DNA of 64,000 bases from Nevskia sp. (GTDB taxonomy: Bacteria > Pseudomonadota > Gammaproteobacteria > Nevskiales > Nevskiaceae), in contig JADHNH010000005.1 of NCBI GenBank assembly GCA_016779605.1, positions 1-64,000 of the forward strand. The letters run 5' to 3'. Numbering within the stretch: position 1 is the first letter of the stretch; each line of letters begins with the position of its first letter. The notes beneath the pieces are model-generated. The model was given only the letters and a program-made list of their open reading frames with translations. It made no database searches and was not told the origin of the DNA. Below are positions 8,702 to 17,450 of the stretch, piece after piece. Both the position numbers and the translations under genes were made by a program.

Positions 8702-9562
8702 ATGAGTTGGACGACGATCAGCTATGCCGTGTCCGAGCGGATCGCCCGGATCACGCTGCAGCGGCCGGACCGTCTGAATGCGATCAACACCACCCTGGCG
8801 CGCGAGCTGGAGGCCGCGGTCGCGCGCGCCAATGCCGACGACGCCGTGCACGTGATCGTGCTGCAGGGCGCCGGCAGCGACTTCTGCGCCGGCTTCGACC
8901 TCAAGGAATACGCCGAAGGTTCCTCGCTGTGGAACCAGGACATGCCCTGGGACCCGCTGATCGACTACCGCATGATGAAGCAGTTCTCCGAGCGCTTCAC
9001 CTGCCTGTGGCGCTCCTACAAGCCGACCATCGCCCAGGTGCAGGGCCATGCCGTGGCCGGCGGCAGCGAGCTGGCCCTGTCGTGCGACATCACGGTGATG
9101 GCGCAGGACGCCCGCATCGGCTATCCGCCGGCGCGGGTCTGGGGCTGCCCGGTCACCGGCATGTGGGTGTACCGGCTCGGCGCCGAGAAGGCCAAGCGCA
9201 TGCTGCTCACCGGCGACGTGATCAGCGGCGCCGAGGCGGCCGCCATGGGCCTGGTGCTGGAGGCGGTGCCGGCCGAACAGCTCGAGGCGCGGGTGTCCGA
9301 GCTGGCGCGGCGCATGAGCGGCGTGCCGAAGAACCAGCTCATGATGCAGAAGCTGATGATCAACAGCGCCTACGAGAACATGGGCCTGGCGGCCACCCAG
9401 ACCCTGGCGACGCTGTTCGACGGCATCACCCGGCACTCGCCCGAAGGCCAGCGCTTCCGCGCCCACGCCGCCGAGCACGGCTTCCACGACGCCGTGCGGC
9501 TGCGCGATTCCGGCGCGCCGATCCCCGGCAGCAAGCCGACCCCGCCCGGCCTGGAAGCCTGA
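8702..9562 (+). CDS. Crotonase-superfamily protein, enoyl-CoA hydratase-like
   Basis: This is a 286-residue crotonase-fold protein acting on acyl-CoA thioesters. The start at 8702 has AGGAGG eight bases upstream. The oxyanion-hole segments are present (DFCAGFDLKEY at about 60-70 and HAVAGGSELALSCD at about 117-130). The first catalytic Glu is kept (GGSEL), but where true hydratases have PEVxxG the sequence reads PPARVWGCPVTG, so the second Glu is missing. It may therefore isomerise, hydrolyse or act on an unusual substrate. It begins a rightward block with a second crotonase 40 bp downstream. Confidence 0.85.
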   Translation: MSWTTISYAVSERIARITLQRPDRLNAINTTLARELEAAVARANADDAVHVIVLQGAGSDFCAGFDLKEYAEGSSLWNQDMPWDPLIDYRMMKQFSERFTCLWRSYKPTIAQVQGHAVAGGSELALSCDITVMAQDARIGYPPARVWGCPVTGMWVYRLGAEKAKRMLLTGDVISGAEAAAMGLVLEAVPAEQLEARVSELARRMSGVPKNQLMMQKLMINSAYENMGLAATQTLATLFDGITRHSPEGQRFRAHAAEHGFHDAVRLRDSGAPIPGSKPTPPGLEA

Positions 9563-9602
9563 ATCCGGTGCGCCCCATTCCACACGATTCCGGAGCCCCG
9601 CA

Positions 9603-10373
9603 GTGTCCGAGCTGATCAAGCACGAACGCCACGACCGCGTCCTCCTGCTGCGGCTGAACAACCCGGCGCGCAAGAACGCGCTGACCCAGGCCATGTACTC
9701 CGGCCTCGCCGACGGCCTCGAGGCGGCCGCCGCCGACAGCGGCATCCGCGCGCTGATCTTCGCCGGCGCGCCGGACGGCTTCTGCAGCGGCAACGAGATG
9801 CAGGATTTCCTGCGCGCGGAGGGGTTCGGCCCGCAGACGCCGATCCCGCGCTTCATGCACGCCCTGATGGACTTCCCCAAGCCGGCCATCGCCGCGGTCA
9901 ACGGCTTTGCCATCGGCATCGGCGTGACCCTGCTGCTGCACTGCGACCTGATCTACGCCGGCGAGAGCGCGCGCTTCCAGACGCCGTTCGTCAACATCGG
10001 CATCTGCGCCGAGTTCGCCTCCACCGCTCTGCTGCCGCTGGCGGTGGGCAACGCCCGCGCCGCCGAGCTGGTGCTGTTCGGCGAGCCGTTTTCCGCCGCC
10101 AAGGCGCTGGAATACGGCCTGATCAACGCGGTGCTGCCCGACGCCGAAGTGGAGCAGCACGCGCTGGCGCGCGCGCACAGGCTGGCGCAGCAGCCGCCCA
10201 ATGCGCTGCGCGTCAACAAGCGCCTGCTGCGCCGCGCCGGCCGCGCCGCGGCGGACGCGGCCATCGCCGCCGAGTTCGAAGCCCTGGCGCCGCTGCTACG
10301 CGGCGGCGAGGCGCGCGAGGCGATCACCGCGTTCACGCAGAAGCGCAAGCCGGATTTTTCGAGATTCGAATAA
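9603..10373 (+). CDS. Crotonase-superfamily protein, delta3-delta2-enoyl-CoA isomerase-like
   Basis: This 256-residue crotonase starts with GTG. The usual first catalytic Glu is absent (AIGIGVTLLLHCD). The active-site pattern instead resembles PECI/ECI isomerases, which have GIGVTLL and then an HTPF...SPEGCSS segment; here it is QTPFVNIGICAEFAS, with a Glu in the matching place. Such enzymes shift cis/trans-3 double bonds to trans-2 so that unsaturated fatty acids can enter beta-oxidation. Together with the preceding crotonase it suggests processing of unsaturated or cyclic acyl-CoA. The assignment by active-site residues is by eye. Confidence 0.8.
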   Translation: MSELIKHERHDRVLLLRLNNPARKNALTQAMYSGLADGLEAAAADSGIRALIFAGAPDGFCSGNEMQDFLRAEGFGPQTPIPRFMHALMDFPKPAIAAVNGFAIGIGVTLLLHCDLIYAGESARFQTPFVNIGICAEFASTALLPLAVGNARAAELVLFGEPFSAAKALEYGLINAVLPDAEVEQHALARAHRLAQQPPNALRVNKRLLRRAGRAAADAAIAAEFEALAPLLRGGEAREAITAFTQKRKPDFSRFE

Positions 10374-10426
10374 AGCCGTCACCCCCGACCACAGTTCCGA
10401 CAATCAGACAGCTCAACGGTGCGACC

Positions 10427-11809
10427 ATGATCAAACTCAAGTACGACCGCGGCTTCAGCCGCCGCAAGTTCCTCGCCGACGCCGCGCGCGGCGTGCTCTC
10501 CACCGGCGTGCTGATGCCGCTGTGGAAGGCTATGGCCAATACCGGCGACGTCGCCAAGGCCTACCCCGACGAACTGCTTTCGCTGGAGGTGTTCACCAAG
10601 GGCAAGGTCAAGGCCGGCGACGAAATCAACGCCGACAACGTCGAGCACGTGAAGGACCTGCTCGCGCCCATCACCTACGAGCAGATCCTCAATCACGGCC
10701 GCCGCCTCAAGGTGGCGCCCACCACCACCGACGTGATGCGCATGTCGCCCTGGGAATACATCGAGGCGACGCTGCGCAACTCGGGCAAGGCCAAGTTCGA
10801 CGAGCGCGGCAACGTGGTCGCCCCCGACGGCAGGCCCTGGATCGGCGGCAACCCGTTCCCCGACCCGAAGACCGCGGTGGAGCTGTTCGCCGCGCAGACC
10901 CTGAGCTGGGGCCGCCACGACGCCTCGTTCTACTCGTTCAAGGAATACGACGTCGACCCCGAGGGCAACGTCCTGTTCAACTACGAGGGCGGCTGGTGCG
11001 AAATGTCGCCGGTGGCGCGCGTCAGCATGGACCCCAAGCCCTACTGGCCCGGCCACGAGGACAAGCTGCGCTACCAGGGCGTGTTCTTCACCAAGCCGAA
11101 CAACCTGCGCGGCACCTCGTTCCTGAGCGTGTGGCCGTACGACCACAGCACCTTCCCGGACCTGCTGGGCTACGTGAAGGAATTCCGCCGCGTGCGCCAG
11201 TTCCCCACCGACCAGCGCTTCGAGCCGCTGGTGCCGGGCTCCACCCTGTACCTGTCCGACGCCTGGGCCGCCGGCGATCCGCTCTACACCTGGGGCAACT
11301 ACAACATCGTCGGCCGCGGCCCGTTCCTGGCCGGCGTGTCGGGCGGCTGGAATTCCGAGCACCCGAACTGGGAGCACACCACCCACGGCGGGCCCAAGGG
11401 CAACAACTTCTGGGACATGACGGTGGAGCTGATCCCCGAGGCCATCATCGTCGAGGCCGAGCCGGTCAAGTTCCCGCGCGCGCCGGTGTCGAAGAAGCGC
11501 GTGTGGTTCGACGCCCGCAACCAGGTGGTGGTGGGCATGGTCTCGTACGACCGCAAGGGCCAGGCGTTCCGCTCGTTCGACGGCTGCTACGCGCTCTACG
11601 ACGACGGCAAGGGCAAGAAGGTGATGGACGGCGCGCATCCCTACTGGAGCTGGGGCTGCGTGCACGCCTCCGACATCCAGACCGGCCGCGTCACCCGCCT
11701 GGAGCAGGTGCGCCAGATCGAGGACACCCACTTCAGCGGCGCCAACAACCCGGGATGGTACGACGCCTACCTGACGCAGGCCGCGCTGACCCACCTCGGC
11801 GCCGCCTGA
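10427..11809 (+). CDS. DUF1329 protein, Tat-exported
   Basis: This 460-residue protein of the DUF1329 family is proposed to have an outer-membrane-lipoprotein (LolB-like) fold. The N-terminus carries a twin-arginine motif, FSRRKFLAD, followed by a hydrophobic stretch, so export by Tat is likely; there is no lipobox. Family hallmarks include the Trp-rich blocks (LSWGRHDASFYSF, GPKGNNFWDMTVEL, HPYWSWGCVHASD). DUF1329 genes commonly neighbour MMPL/RND pumps, as here, and are suspected to help move hydrophobic compounds across the envelope. It is followed by a strong terminator, so it probably ends its own transcript. Confidence 0.85.
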   Translation: MIKLKYDRGFSRRKFLADAARGVLSTGVLMPLWKAMANTGDVAKAYPDELLSLEVFTKGKVKAGDEINADNVEHVKDLLAPITYEQILNHGRRLKVAPTTTDVMRMSPWEYIEATLRNSGKAKFDERGNVVAPDGRPWIGGNPFPDPKTAVELFAAQTLSWGRHDASFYSFKEYDVDPEGNVLFNYEGGWCEMSPVARVSMDPKPYWPGHEDKLRYQGVFFTKPNNLRGTSFLSVWPYDHSTFPDLLGYVKEFRRVRQFPTDQRFEPLVPGSTLYLSDAWAAGDPLYTWGNYNIVGRGPFLAGVSGGWNSEHPNWEHTTHGGPKGNNFWDMTVELIPEAIIVEAEPVKFPRAPVSKKRVWFDARNQVVVGMVSYDRKGQAFRSFDGCYALYDDGKGKKVMDGAHPYWSWGCVHASDIQTGRVTRLEQVRQIEDTHFSGANNPGWYDAYLTQAALTHLGAA

Positions 11810-11826
11810 GGCGACGCCGCTTCGAC

Positions 11827-11863
11827 ACGGCGGTGCGGCAGCCCAAGCCGCACCGCCGTTTTT
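11827..11863 (+). terminator. Rho-independent terminator after the DUF1329 gene
   Basis: ACGGCGGTGCGGC (11827-11839), loop of seven bases, and the complementary arm (11847-11859) are followed directly by a T tract ending at 11863. This is the clearest classical terminator in the window. It separates the DUF1329 gene from the MMPL exporter gene. Confidence 0.9.
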
Positions 11864-11903
11864 AGTGCCGGACTTCGACTAGACCAACAAGGGGCTCCGC
11901 TTC

Positions 11904-14345
11904 GTGTATTCGATCCGCTTCCGCATCGCCCGCTGGGTGCTGGCCCACCGCCGGCTGTCCGCCGCCGCGTTCCTGCTGGTGACCCTGTTCTTCGCCGCCG
12001 GGCTGCCGCGCGTGCACCTGCGCACTATCTTCCGCGACCTGCTGCCGCAGGACGACGAGTTCGTGAAGGTCTACAAGGACCACCCGGACTTCGGCAACCC
12101 GCTGACCGTGGCGGTGATGATCAAGCGCAAGAACGGCGACATCTACAACGCCGAGACCATCGCCAAGGTGTGGAAGTTCACCCGCGACATCGACCTGGCG
12201 CCGGGCGTGGACCACGACCAGATCCTGTCGATCACCACCGAGAAGGCGCGCTACGCCGAGGCCACCCCGGTGGGCATCGACATGCACCCGCTGATGGGCG
12301 ACCACCCGCCGCAGGCGCCCGACGAGATCCAGCAGTTCCGCGAGCACGTGGAGATGGCGCCCAACGTGCGCGTGTTCCTGATCTCGCGCGACGACACCGC
12401 GGCCATCGTCACCGCCACCTTCATCGAGCAGCGGGTGGACTACGGCCAGGTGTTCCACTACATGCACGACCTGGTGGAGGCGGCGCGCGACAAGGACCAC
12501 GACGTGGTCATGGCCGGCCAGCCGATCCTGATCGGCTGGGTCTACCAGTACGAGCTGCAGATGATCGGCATCTTCTGCGTCACCCTGGCGGCGCTGGTGA
12601 TCGCGCTGGTGCTGTACATGCGCAACGTGGTGGGCGTGGTCACGCCGATCATCACCTCGGCCACCGCCGGCATCTGGGCGTTCGGCTTCGTCGGCTGGCT
12701 CAACATCTCCATCGAGCCGCTGCTGATGGTGGTGCCGCTGCTGCTCACCGCGCGCTCGTTCTCGCATTCGGTGCAGTTCACCGAGCGCTTCTACGAGGTG
12801 TACGCCACGGTCAAGGACCGCGTGAAGGCGGCCGAGATCACCATGGGGGTGATGATGGCCCCCAGCGTGCTGGGCATCATCACCGACATCCTCGGCATCT
12901 TCATCGTCGGCTTCGCGCCGATCCCGGCGATGGTGCGGCACGCGATCTTCTGCGGCATGTGGGCGGTGTGGCTGATCCCCACCGGCGTGGTGCTGATCTC
13001 GCTGCTGCTGGCCAGCCTGCCCCCGCCGCGCAATGTCGAGCAGCTGGTCGGCCGCGGCAGGACTTCGGGCGTGCACCGCAAGTTCCACGACGCGCTGGGC
13101 AGCATCGCCAGCCTGTCCTACGGCCGGCGCGCGCGCGTCACCACGGTGGTGGTGGCGCTGGCTTCGGTGGTGTCGATCTACATCGCCCAGCAGATCAAGT
13201 TCGGCAACCCGGTGGAGGGCACCAACCTGCTCTGGTACGACTCCGATTTCAACACCGCGGTGCGCAAGCTCAACGCCAACTTCCCCGGCGTCAACACGCT
13301 GGAGATCGTGCTGGAGGCCAAGGACCAGCAGAACCCGAGCTGGGTGATGAACCAGGCCGACACCGCCATGACCATGCTCAAGCTCGAGCGGATCGTCGAA
13401 AAAGGCCCGCTGCCGCCGCGCGCCACGCTGTCGTTCGCCGACTACGAGACCGAGGGCAACCGGCTGTTCAACGGCGGCAACCCGAAATGGATGCCGCTGG
13501 ATCCGCGCGACGAGGCGGTCAACGCCGCCGCCATCGGCGTGATGATGGGCTCCAGCGCCAAGAACTTCGGCCACGTCACCAACTTCACCATGCAGAACGG
13601 CACCGTGTCGCTCTGGTACAAGGACAACAAGCAGGAAACCGTCGACGCCGCGCTCAAGGAGGCGCGAGCGGCGATCGCCGAGGTGGGCGCGGACCACCCG
13701 GCGTTCCGCATCCGCCTGGGCACCGGCACCATCGCCCTGCAGGAGGCGGTCAACCAGGTCATCGCACGCTTCCACTGGGTGGTGCTGGCGGTGCTGAACC
13801 TGCTGATCCTGCTCACCTGCAGCCTGACCTACCGCTCGCTGGTGGCCGGCCTGCTGCTGCTGGTACCGGTGAACCTGGCCAACCAGGTGCTGTACGCGGC
13901 CATGCACCTGATGGGCGTGGGCCTGGACACCAACTCGCTGATCGTCGCCGCGATCGGCGTGGGCGTCGGCATCGACTACGGCATCTACCTGCTGTCGCGC
14001 ATCTGCGAGGAGTACCACGCCGCCGAGGGCGACTGGGGCGTGGCCATCACCGCCGCGCTGCGCACCACCGGCAAGGCCATCATGTTCACCGCCAGCATCA
14101 TGACCTTGGGCATAGCGCCCTGGTATTTCCTGTCCGGCCTGAAGTTCGTCGCCGACATGGGGCTGCTGCTGATCGTGATCATGGCGATCAACATGGTGCT
14201 GGCGCTGGTGGTGCTGCCGCTGCTGGTATGGCTGGTCAAGCCGACCTTCGTCCATCGCCGGGACCTCATCATCGGCGAGGGCGTGGACCTGTCGCTGTTC
14301 ACCGACGCCCTGCACGAGACCGAACCGGCGCGGGCGCCGGCCTGA
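11904..14345 (+). CDS. MMPL/RND-family membrane exporter
   Basis: Inner-membrane proton-driven transporter of 813 residues, in the length range of MMPL/HpnN-type RND proteins. One membrane segment near the N-terminus precedes a periplasmic loop, then two bundles of five to six segments each (about 210-420 and 610-780) with a second loop between. VGVGIDYGIYLLSR at about 680-693 is a typical RND TM4-like motif with a membrane aspartate. It starts with GTG behind AAGGGG. The neighbouring DUF1329 gene, crotonases and BVMO suggest a hydrophobic lipid or steroid-like substrate, which is inference. Confidence 0.9.
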   Translation: MYSIRFRIARWVLAHRRLSAAAFLLVTLFFAAGLPRVHLRTIFRDLLPQDDEFVKVYKDHPDFGNPLTVAVMIKRKNGDIYNAETIAKVWKFTRDIDLAPGVDHDQILSITTEKARYAEATPVGIDMHPLMGDHPPQAPDEIQQFREHVEMAPNVRVFLISRDDTAAIVTATFIEQRVDYGQVFHYMHDLVEAARDKDHDVVMAGQPILIGWVYQYELQMIGIFCVTLAALVIALVLYMRNVVGVVTPIITSATAGIWAFGFVGWLNISIEPLLMVVPLLLTARSFSHSVQFTERFYEVYATVKDRVKAAEITMGVMMAPSVLGIITDILGIFIVGFAPIPAMVRHAIFCGMWAVWLIPTGVVLISLLLASLPPPRNVEQLVGRGRTSGVHRKFHDALGSIASLSYGRRARVTTVVVALASVVSIYIAQQIKFGNPVEGTNLLWYDSDFNTAVRKLNANFPGVNTLEIVLEAKDQQNPSWVMNQADTAMTMLKLERIVEKGPLPPRATLSFADYETEGNRLFNGGNPKWMPLDPRDEAVNAAAIGVMMGSSAKNFGHVTNFTMQNGTVSLWYKDNKQETVDAALKEARAAIAEVGADHPAFRIRLGTGTIALQEAVNQVIARFHWVVLAVLNLLILLTCSLTYRSLVAGLLLLVPVNLANQVLYAAMHLMGVGLDTNSLIVAAIGVGVGIDYGIYLLSRICEEYHAAEGDWGVAITAALRTTGKAIMFTASIMTLGIAPWYFLSGLKFVADMGLLLIVIMAINMVLALVVLPLLVWLVKPTFVHRRDLIIGEGVDLSLFTDALHETEPARAPA

Positions 14346-14362
14346 GCCAACGCATGAAATCG

Positions 14363-14391
14363 GCCCGGCGGCGCCACGAGCGTCGCCGGGC
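14363..14391 (+). terminator. Probable terminator after the MMPL exporter gene
   Basis: GCCCGGCG (14363-14370) pairs with CGCCGGGC (14384-14391) across a 13-base loop, followed by TTGCTTTG. The T tract is interrupted, so efficiency is uncertain. It lies between the exporter stop and the BVMO ribosome site. Confidence 0.6.
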
Positions 14392-14468
14392 TTGCTTTGC
14401 GCAGCAGCTTGATGCAAAAAATGCGGCAGCCGTCGGCTGATTCGCGCTTATCAGGAGGAGACGAATCG

Positions 14469-15956
14469 ATGGGCATCCAGCACGATCCGCTGACCGGCGC
14501 CGGCCGGACCACCCGGCGCGACCCGCGCATCGCCATCGTCGGCGCCGGCATGTCGGGCCTGCTGATGGGCATCCAGCTCAAGAAAGCCGGCATCGACAGC
14601 TTCACCATCTTCGAGAAGGGCCCGGCGGTCGGCGGCACCTGGCGCGACAACACCTACCCGGGCCTGGCCTGCGACGTGCCGGCGCGCCTGTACACCTATT
14701 CCTTCGACACCAACCCCAACTGGAACCACCGCTACGCCCGCGGCTACGAGATCCAGAAATACTTCGAATCGGTTCCGGCCAAGTTCGACCTCGCCCCGCA
14801 CATCCGCTTCAACACCGAGCTGGCCGACGCCCGCCACGCCAACGGCGAATGGCTGGTGACGACCAAGGACGGCCAGACCCTGGCGGTGGATTTCCTGGTC
14901 ACCGCCACCGGCATCCTGCACCATCCCAGCTACCCGGAGATCAAGGGCCTGGAAAGCTTCGCCGGCGCCTGCTTCCACAGCGCGCGCTGGGACCACGGCG
15001 TGCCGCTGCAGGGCAAGCGCGTCGGCGTGATCGGCACCGGCTCCACCGCCGTGCAGATCACCACCGCGCTGGTGGACAAGGTGGCGAAATTCGAGCTGTT
15101 CCAGCGCACCCCGCAGTGGGTGTGCCCGCAGATGGACACCGCCTACTCGGAGACCAACAAGCGCCTGTTCGCGCGCATCCCGCTGCTGCGCCGGCTGGTC
15201 TACGCGGTCTACAAGAAGTATTTCGAGCTGACCTTCGGCCGCGCCGTGGTCGGCGACAAGCGCCTGATGGCGGCGATCTCCTGGCTGTGCCGGCGCCACC
15301 TGGCCACGGTGAAGGACCCCGAGCTGCGCCGCAAGCTCACGCCCAGCTACTACCCGGCCTGCAAGCGGCTGATCTTTTCCGACACCTTCTACAAGGCGAT
15401 CCAGCATCCGGCCGCCGAGCTGGTCACCGAGGGCATCGACCATGTCGAGCCGCGCGGCGTGGTCGACAAGAGCGGCCGGCTGCACGAGCTCGACGTGCTG
15501 GTGCTCGCCACCGGCTTCAAGGCCCACGAGTACATGCGACCGATGCACGTCGCCAACGAAAGCGGCCTGACCCTGGACCAGGCCTGGGCCAAGGGCGCCT
15601 TCGCCCACCGCACGGTCGGCCTGCCGGGCTTCCCGAACTTCTTCATGCTGATGGGGCCGCACAGCCCGATCGGCAATTTCTCGCTGATCTCCATCGCCGA
15701 GATGCAGGTGCGTTACATCATGACCTTCATCGAGCTGTTCCGGCAGGGCAAGTGCAGCAAGGTGGAGCCGGCGGCCGAGGCGGCCCGGCTGTACAACGAC
15801 GCGATCCGCAACGCGCTCAAGGGCACCGTGTGGATGACCGGCTGCCGCAGCTGGTACTTCGACCAGAACGGCCTGCCCGCCCTGTGGCCCTGGACCTTCG
15901 GCCGCTACCGCCACGAGATGAAGGCGCCGCGGCTGGACGAGTTCGTGCTGAGCTGA
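14469..15956 (+). CDS. Flavin-dependent Baeyer-Villiger monooxygenase
   Basis: NADPH- and FAD-dependent monooxygenase of 495 residues that would insert oxygen next to a ketone to give an ester or lactone. The start at 14469 is set by AGGAGGAG just upstream. The FAD motif GAGMSG is at 25-30, the BVMO fingerprint F-x-G-x-x-x-H-x-x-x-W is complete (FAGACFHSARW, 164-174), and the NADPH Rossmann motif GTGSTA starts at about 189. The type I BVMO motif ATGF follows at about residue 352. It is 22 bp upstream of the DUF3237 gene. The substrate could be a steroid, cyclic ketone or fatty ketone; the sequence does not say. Confidence 0.9.
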   Translation: MGIQHDPLTGAGRTTRRDPRIAIVGAGMSGLLMGIQLKKAGIDSFTIFEKGPAVGGTWRDNTYPGLACDVPARLYTYSFDTNPNWNHRYARGYEIQKYFESVPAKFDLAPHIRFNTELADARHANGEWLVTTKDGQTLAVDFLVTATGILHHPSYPEIKGLESFAGACFHSARWDHGVPLQGKRVGVIGTGSTAVQITTALVDKVAKFELFQRTPQWVCPQMDTAYSETNKRLFARIPLLRRLVYAVYKKYFELTFGRAVVGDKRLMAAISWLCRRHLATVKDPELRRKLTPSYYPACKRLIFSDTFYKAIQHPAAELVTEGIDHVEPRGVVDKSGRLHELDVLVLATGFKAHEYMRPMHVANESGLTLDQAWAKGAFAHRTVGLPGFPNFFMLMGPHSPIGNFSLISIAEMQVRYIMTFIELFRQGKCSKVEPAAEAARLYNDAIRNALKGTVWMTGCRSWYFDQNGLPALWPWTFGRYRHEMKAPRLDEFVLS

Positions 15957-15978
15957 GCGGTTCGCCGGAAATCCCGCC

Positions 15979-16437
15979 ATGGACCCGAAATTCCGCCCGC
16001 TGTTCGTCGTCGACATCCAACTGCATCCCCCGCAGATGCAGGCGCGCACGCCGCTGGGCGAAAGAAAGCTGGTGCCGGTTGCCGGCGGCAGCTTCGAAGG
16101 CGCGCGCCTGCGCGGCAAGGTGCTGGGCGGCGCTTCCGCCGACTGGGCGCTGACCCGCCACGACGGCGTGCTGGTGCTCGACGTGCGCCTGACCCTGGAG
16201 ACCGACGACGGCGAGCGCGTCCTGATGCGCTACGGCGGCCTGCGCCACGGCCCCGCCGACGTGCTGGCACGCGTCGCCCGCGGCGAGCCGGTGGATCCGG
16301 CCAGCTACTACTTCCGCACCACGCCGACCTTCGAGGCGCCGCTGGGCAAGTACGACTGGCTCAACCGGCTGCTGGCCATCGGGATCGGGGAGCGGATGAA
16401 GGAAGGCCCGCGCTACACTGTTTTCGAGATTCTTTAA
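15979..16437 (+). CDS. DUF3237 family protein
   Basis: This 152-residue cytoplasmic protein belongs to the DUF3237 (beta-barrel, calycin-like) family. It shows the usual blocks: GGSFEGARLRGKVLGG (about 36-51), DWALTRHDGVLVLDVRLTLETDDG (about 54-77), RYGGLRHGP, PASYYFRTTPTFEAP and a conserved end GKYDWLNRLLAIG. Function is unknown, but members often sit in aromatic or ketone catabolic gene sets. Here it follows the BVMO closely. Its stop codon coincides with the left tip of a small inverted-repeat element, and the last 105 bp are almost identical to the end of a decayed paralogue 1.3 kb away. Confidence 0.88.
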   Translation: MDPKFRPLFVVDIQLHPPQMQARTPLGERKLVPVAGGSFEGARLRGKVLGGASADWALTRHDGVLVLDVRLTLETDDGERVLMRYGGLRHGPADVLARVARGEPVDPASYYFRTTPTFEAPLGKYDWLNRLLAIGIGERMKEGPRYTVFEIL

Positions 16438-16602
16438 CAGGCTGCCAAAAAACCCGGTATTCCTGCAGCCTGCGATTGGCGAATGGAGGTGCCAACGAAG
16501 ATCGAGCACGCGAGTAGCTGATCTTCGGGAGTGTGGAAAAGTCACGCCTTTTTGACTGCCACCTGAAAAAGGCCAAGGATGTCCTTTTTCAGCAACCCGT
16601 TA
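16435..16602. mobile_element. Small non-autonomous element with imperfect terminal inverted repeats
   Basis: The left end TAACAGGCTGCCAAAAAACC (from 16435) and the right end, read in reverse, TAACGGGTTGCTGAAAAAGG (to 16602) match in about 13 of 20 positions. The 168-bp stretch has no gene. A perfect 10-bp stem (CTGAAAAAGG at 16563 and CCTTTTTCAG at 16583) lies near the right end. It looks like the tip of an insertion sequence or a MITE. The DUF3237 stop codon is formed by its first three bases. The 150 bp from here to the hicB stop hold nothing I recognise. Confidence 0.5.
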
Positions 16603-16755
16603 TGTCCAATCAGGGCGCGATGCCGAGATCATCACCGCCCAAGATAGGGGCGCACGCGTTTGGCCGCCGCGCTCAATGGAGTGATTACGCGGCTGGAAAA
16701 GAACAAGGGCGGCGTCGGCCGGGTGCGGCGGCACGAACGGACTGTGCACCTGACC

Positions 16756-17172
16756 TTATCGCTTGGATTCCTCCGCGCCGGCGCTATGCAAGGCCTCACG
16801 AGCCGCGCGGGCAAGAAAGCCGGAACGGGTCTCGCCATGAGACTCGGCAAACCGGTCGATGCGGCGAAGCAGCCGCGCGGGTAACGTGACGTTGACTCGT
16901 TCCGCACCAGTTTCCAGTTCCGCCTCGTCGAGATCGAGCACAACCCAGACCGCACCGGCGTACTCCGGGTCGGCTTGGAGTTGTTCAAGAGTGCGGTTCT
17001 GAATTTCGATTCCTTCAGCGTCCATGCCTTCCAGGTGCAAAAGAACAGCTTCGCGCGCCGCCCCGATCGCCGCATCGAGCGTGCCGCCAGCGGAGAAGCA
17101 GCCCGGCAAATTTGGAACTGTTACGCCATAGTCCGAGCCCGGATCCTTATGAATCGCAAGTACATATTGCAT
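16756..17172 (-). CDS. hicB: HicB-type antitoxin
   Basis: Antitoxin of a HicAB module. The 138 residues have the HicB N-terminal partial RNase-H-like fold (YVLAIHKDPGSDYGVTVPNLPGCFSAGGTLDAAIGAAREAV, written here only as YGVTVPNLPGCFSAG at about 15-29 for the key motif) and a C-terminal ribbon-helix-helix region (RVNVTLPARLLRRIDRFAE, about 93-111) for operator binding. It neutralises HicA and represses the operon. The gene lies 88 bp downstream of hicA on the same strand. HicA first, HicB second is the usual order. No frame damage is visible. Confidence 0.9.
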   Translation of the reverse strand: MQYVLAIHKDPGSDYGVTVPNLPGCFSAGGTLDAAIGAAREAVLLHLEGMDAEGIEIQNRTLEQLQADPEYAGAVWVVLDLDEAELETGAERVNVTLPARLLRRIDRFAESHGETRSGFLARAAREALHSAGAEESKR

Positions 17173-17260
17173 GTGATGCTCTCAGCCCCTGATTACCCGA
17201 GGCGCGGTGCAAGTCCTTCGAGTCGCTGACATCTATTGCATGTGCACATGACGCCGCAGA

Positions 17261-17449
17261 CTACTTCCAGTTCCAACCTGCTTGCCGAAAAATACTGCGC
17301 AACGTGCCAGTGGGAATATCCGAGCGAGGATGCGGGACAGTCACCAGGCCGGGGCGTGCAGGATGCTTGAACTGCTGGTGGCTGCCGCGAACGCGGCAAA
17401 CCTCCCAGCCCTCTGCTTGCAGCCGCCGTATAACATCCGCACTCTTCAT
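17261..17449 (-). CDS. hicA: HicA-type mRNA interferase toxin
   Basis: Small dsRBD-like toxin that cleaves mRNA when free of HicB. It has 62 residues, the common size. The family core is complete: VIRRLQAEGWEVCRVRGSH (about 6-24, with the catalytic histidine His24), then QFKHP, VTVPHP and IPTGTLRSIFRQAG. The start codon lies two bases from a perfect inverted repeat that overlaps a likely promoter, and no Shine-Dalgarno is visible, so translation may be leaderless or weak. The gene interrupts the 5' part of a DUF3237 pseudogene of opposite direction. Confidence 0.9.
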   Translation of the reverse strand: MKSADVIRRLQAEGWEVCRVRGSHQQFKHPARPGLVTVPHPRSDIPTGTLRSIFRQAGWNWK

Positions 17450-17450
17450 T

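Noticed and set aside
11862-14417. 851-codon open frame antisense to the MMPL exporter gene
   Set aside because: His/Gln/Asp-rich translation without domains; the plus strand encodes a clear RND protein.
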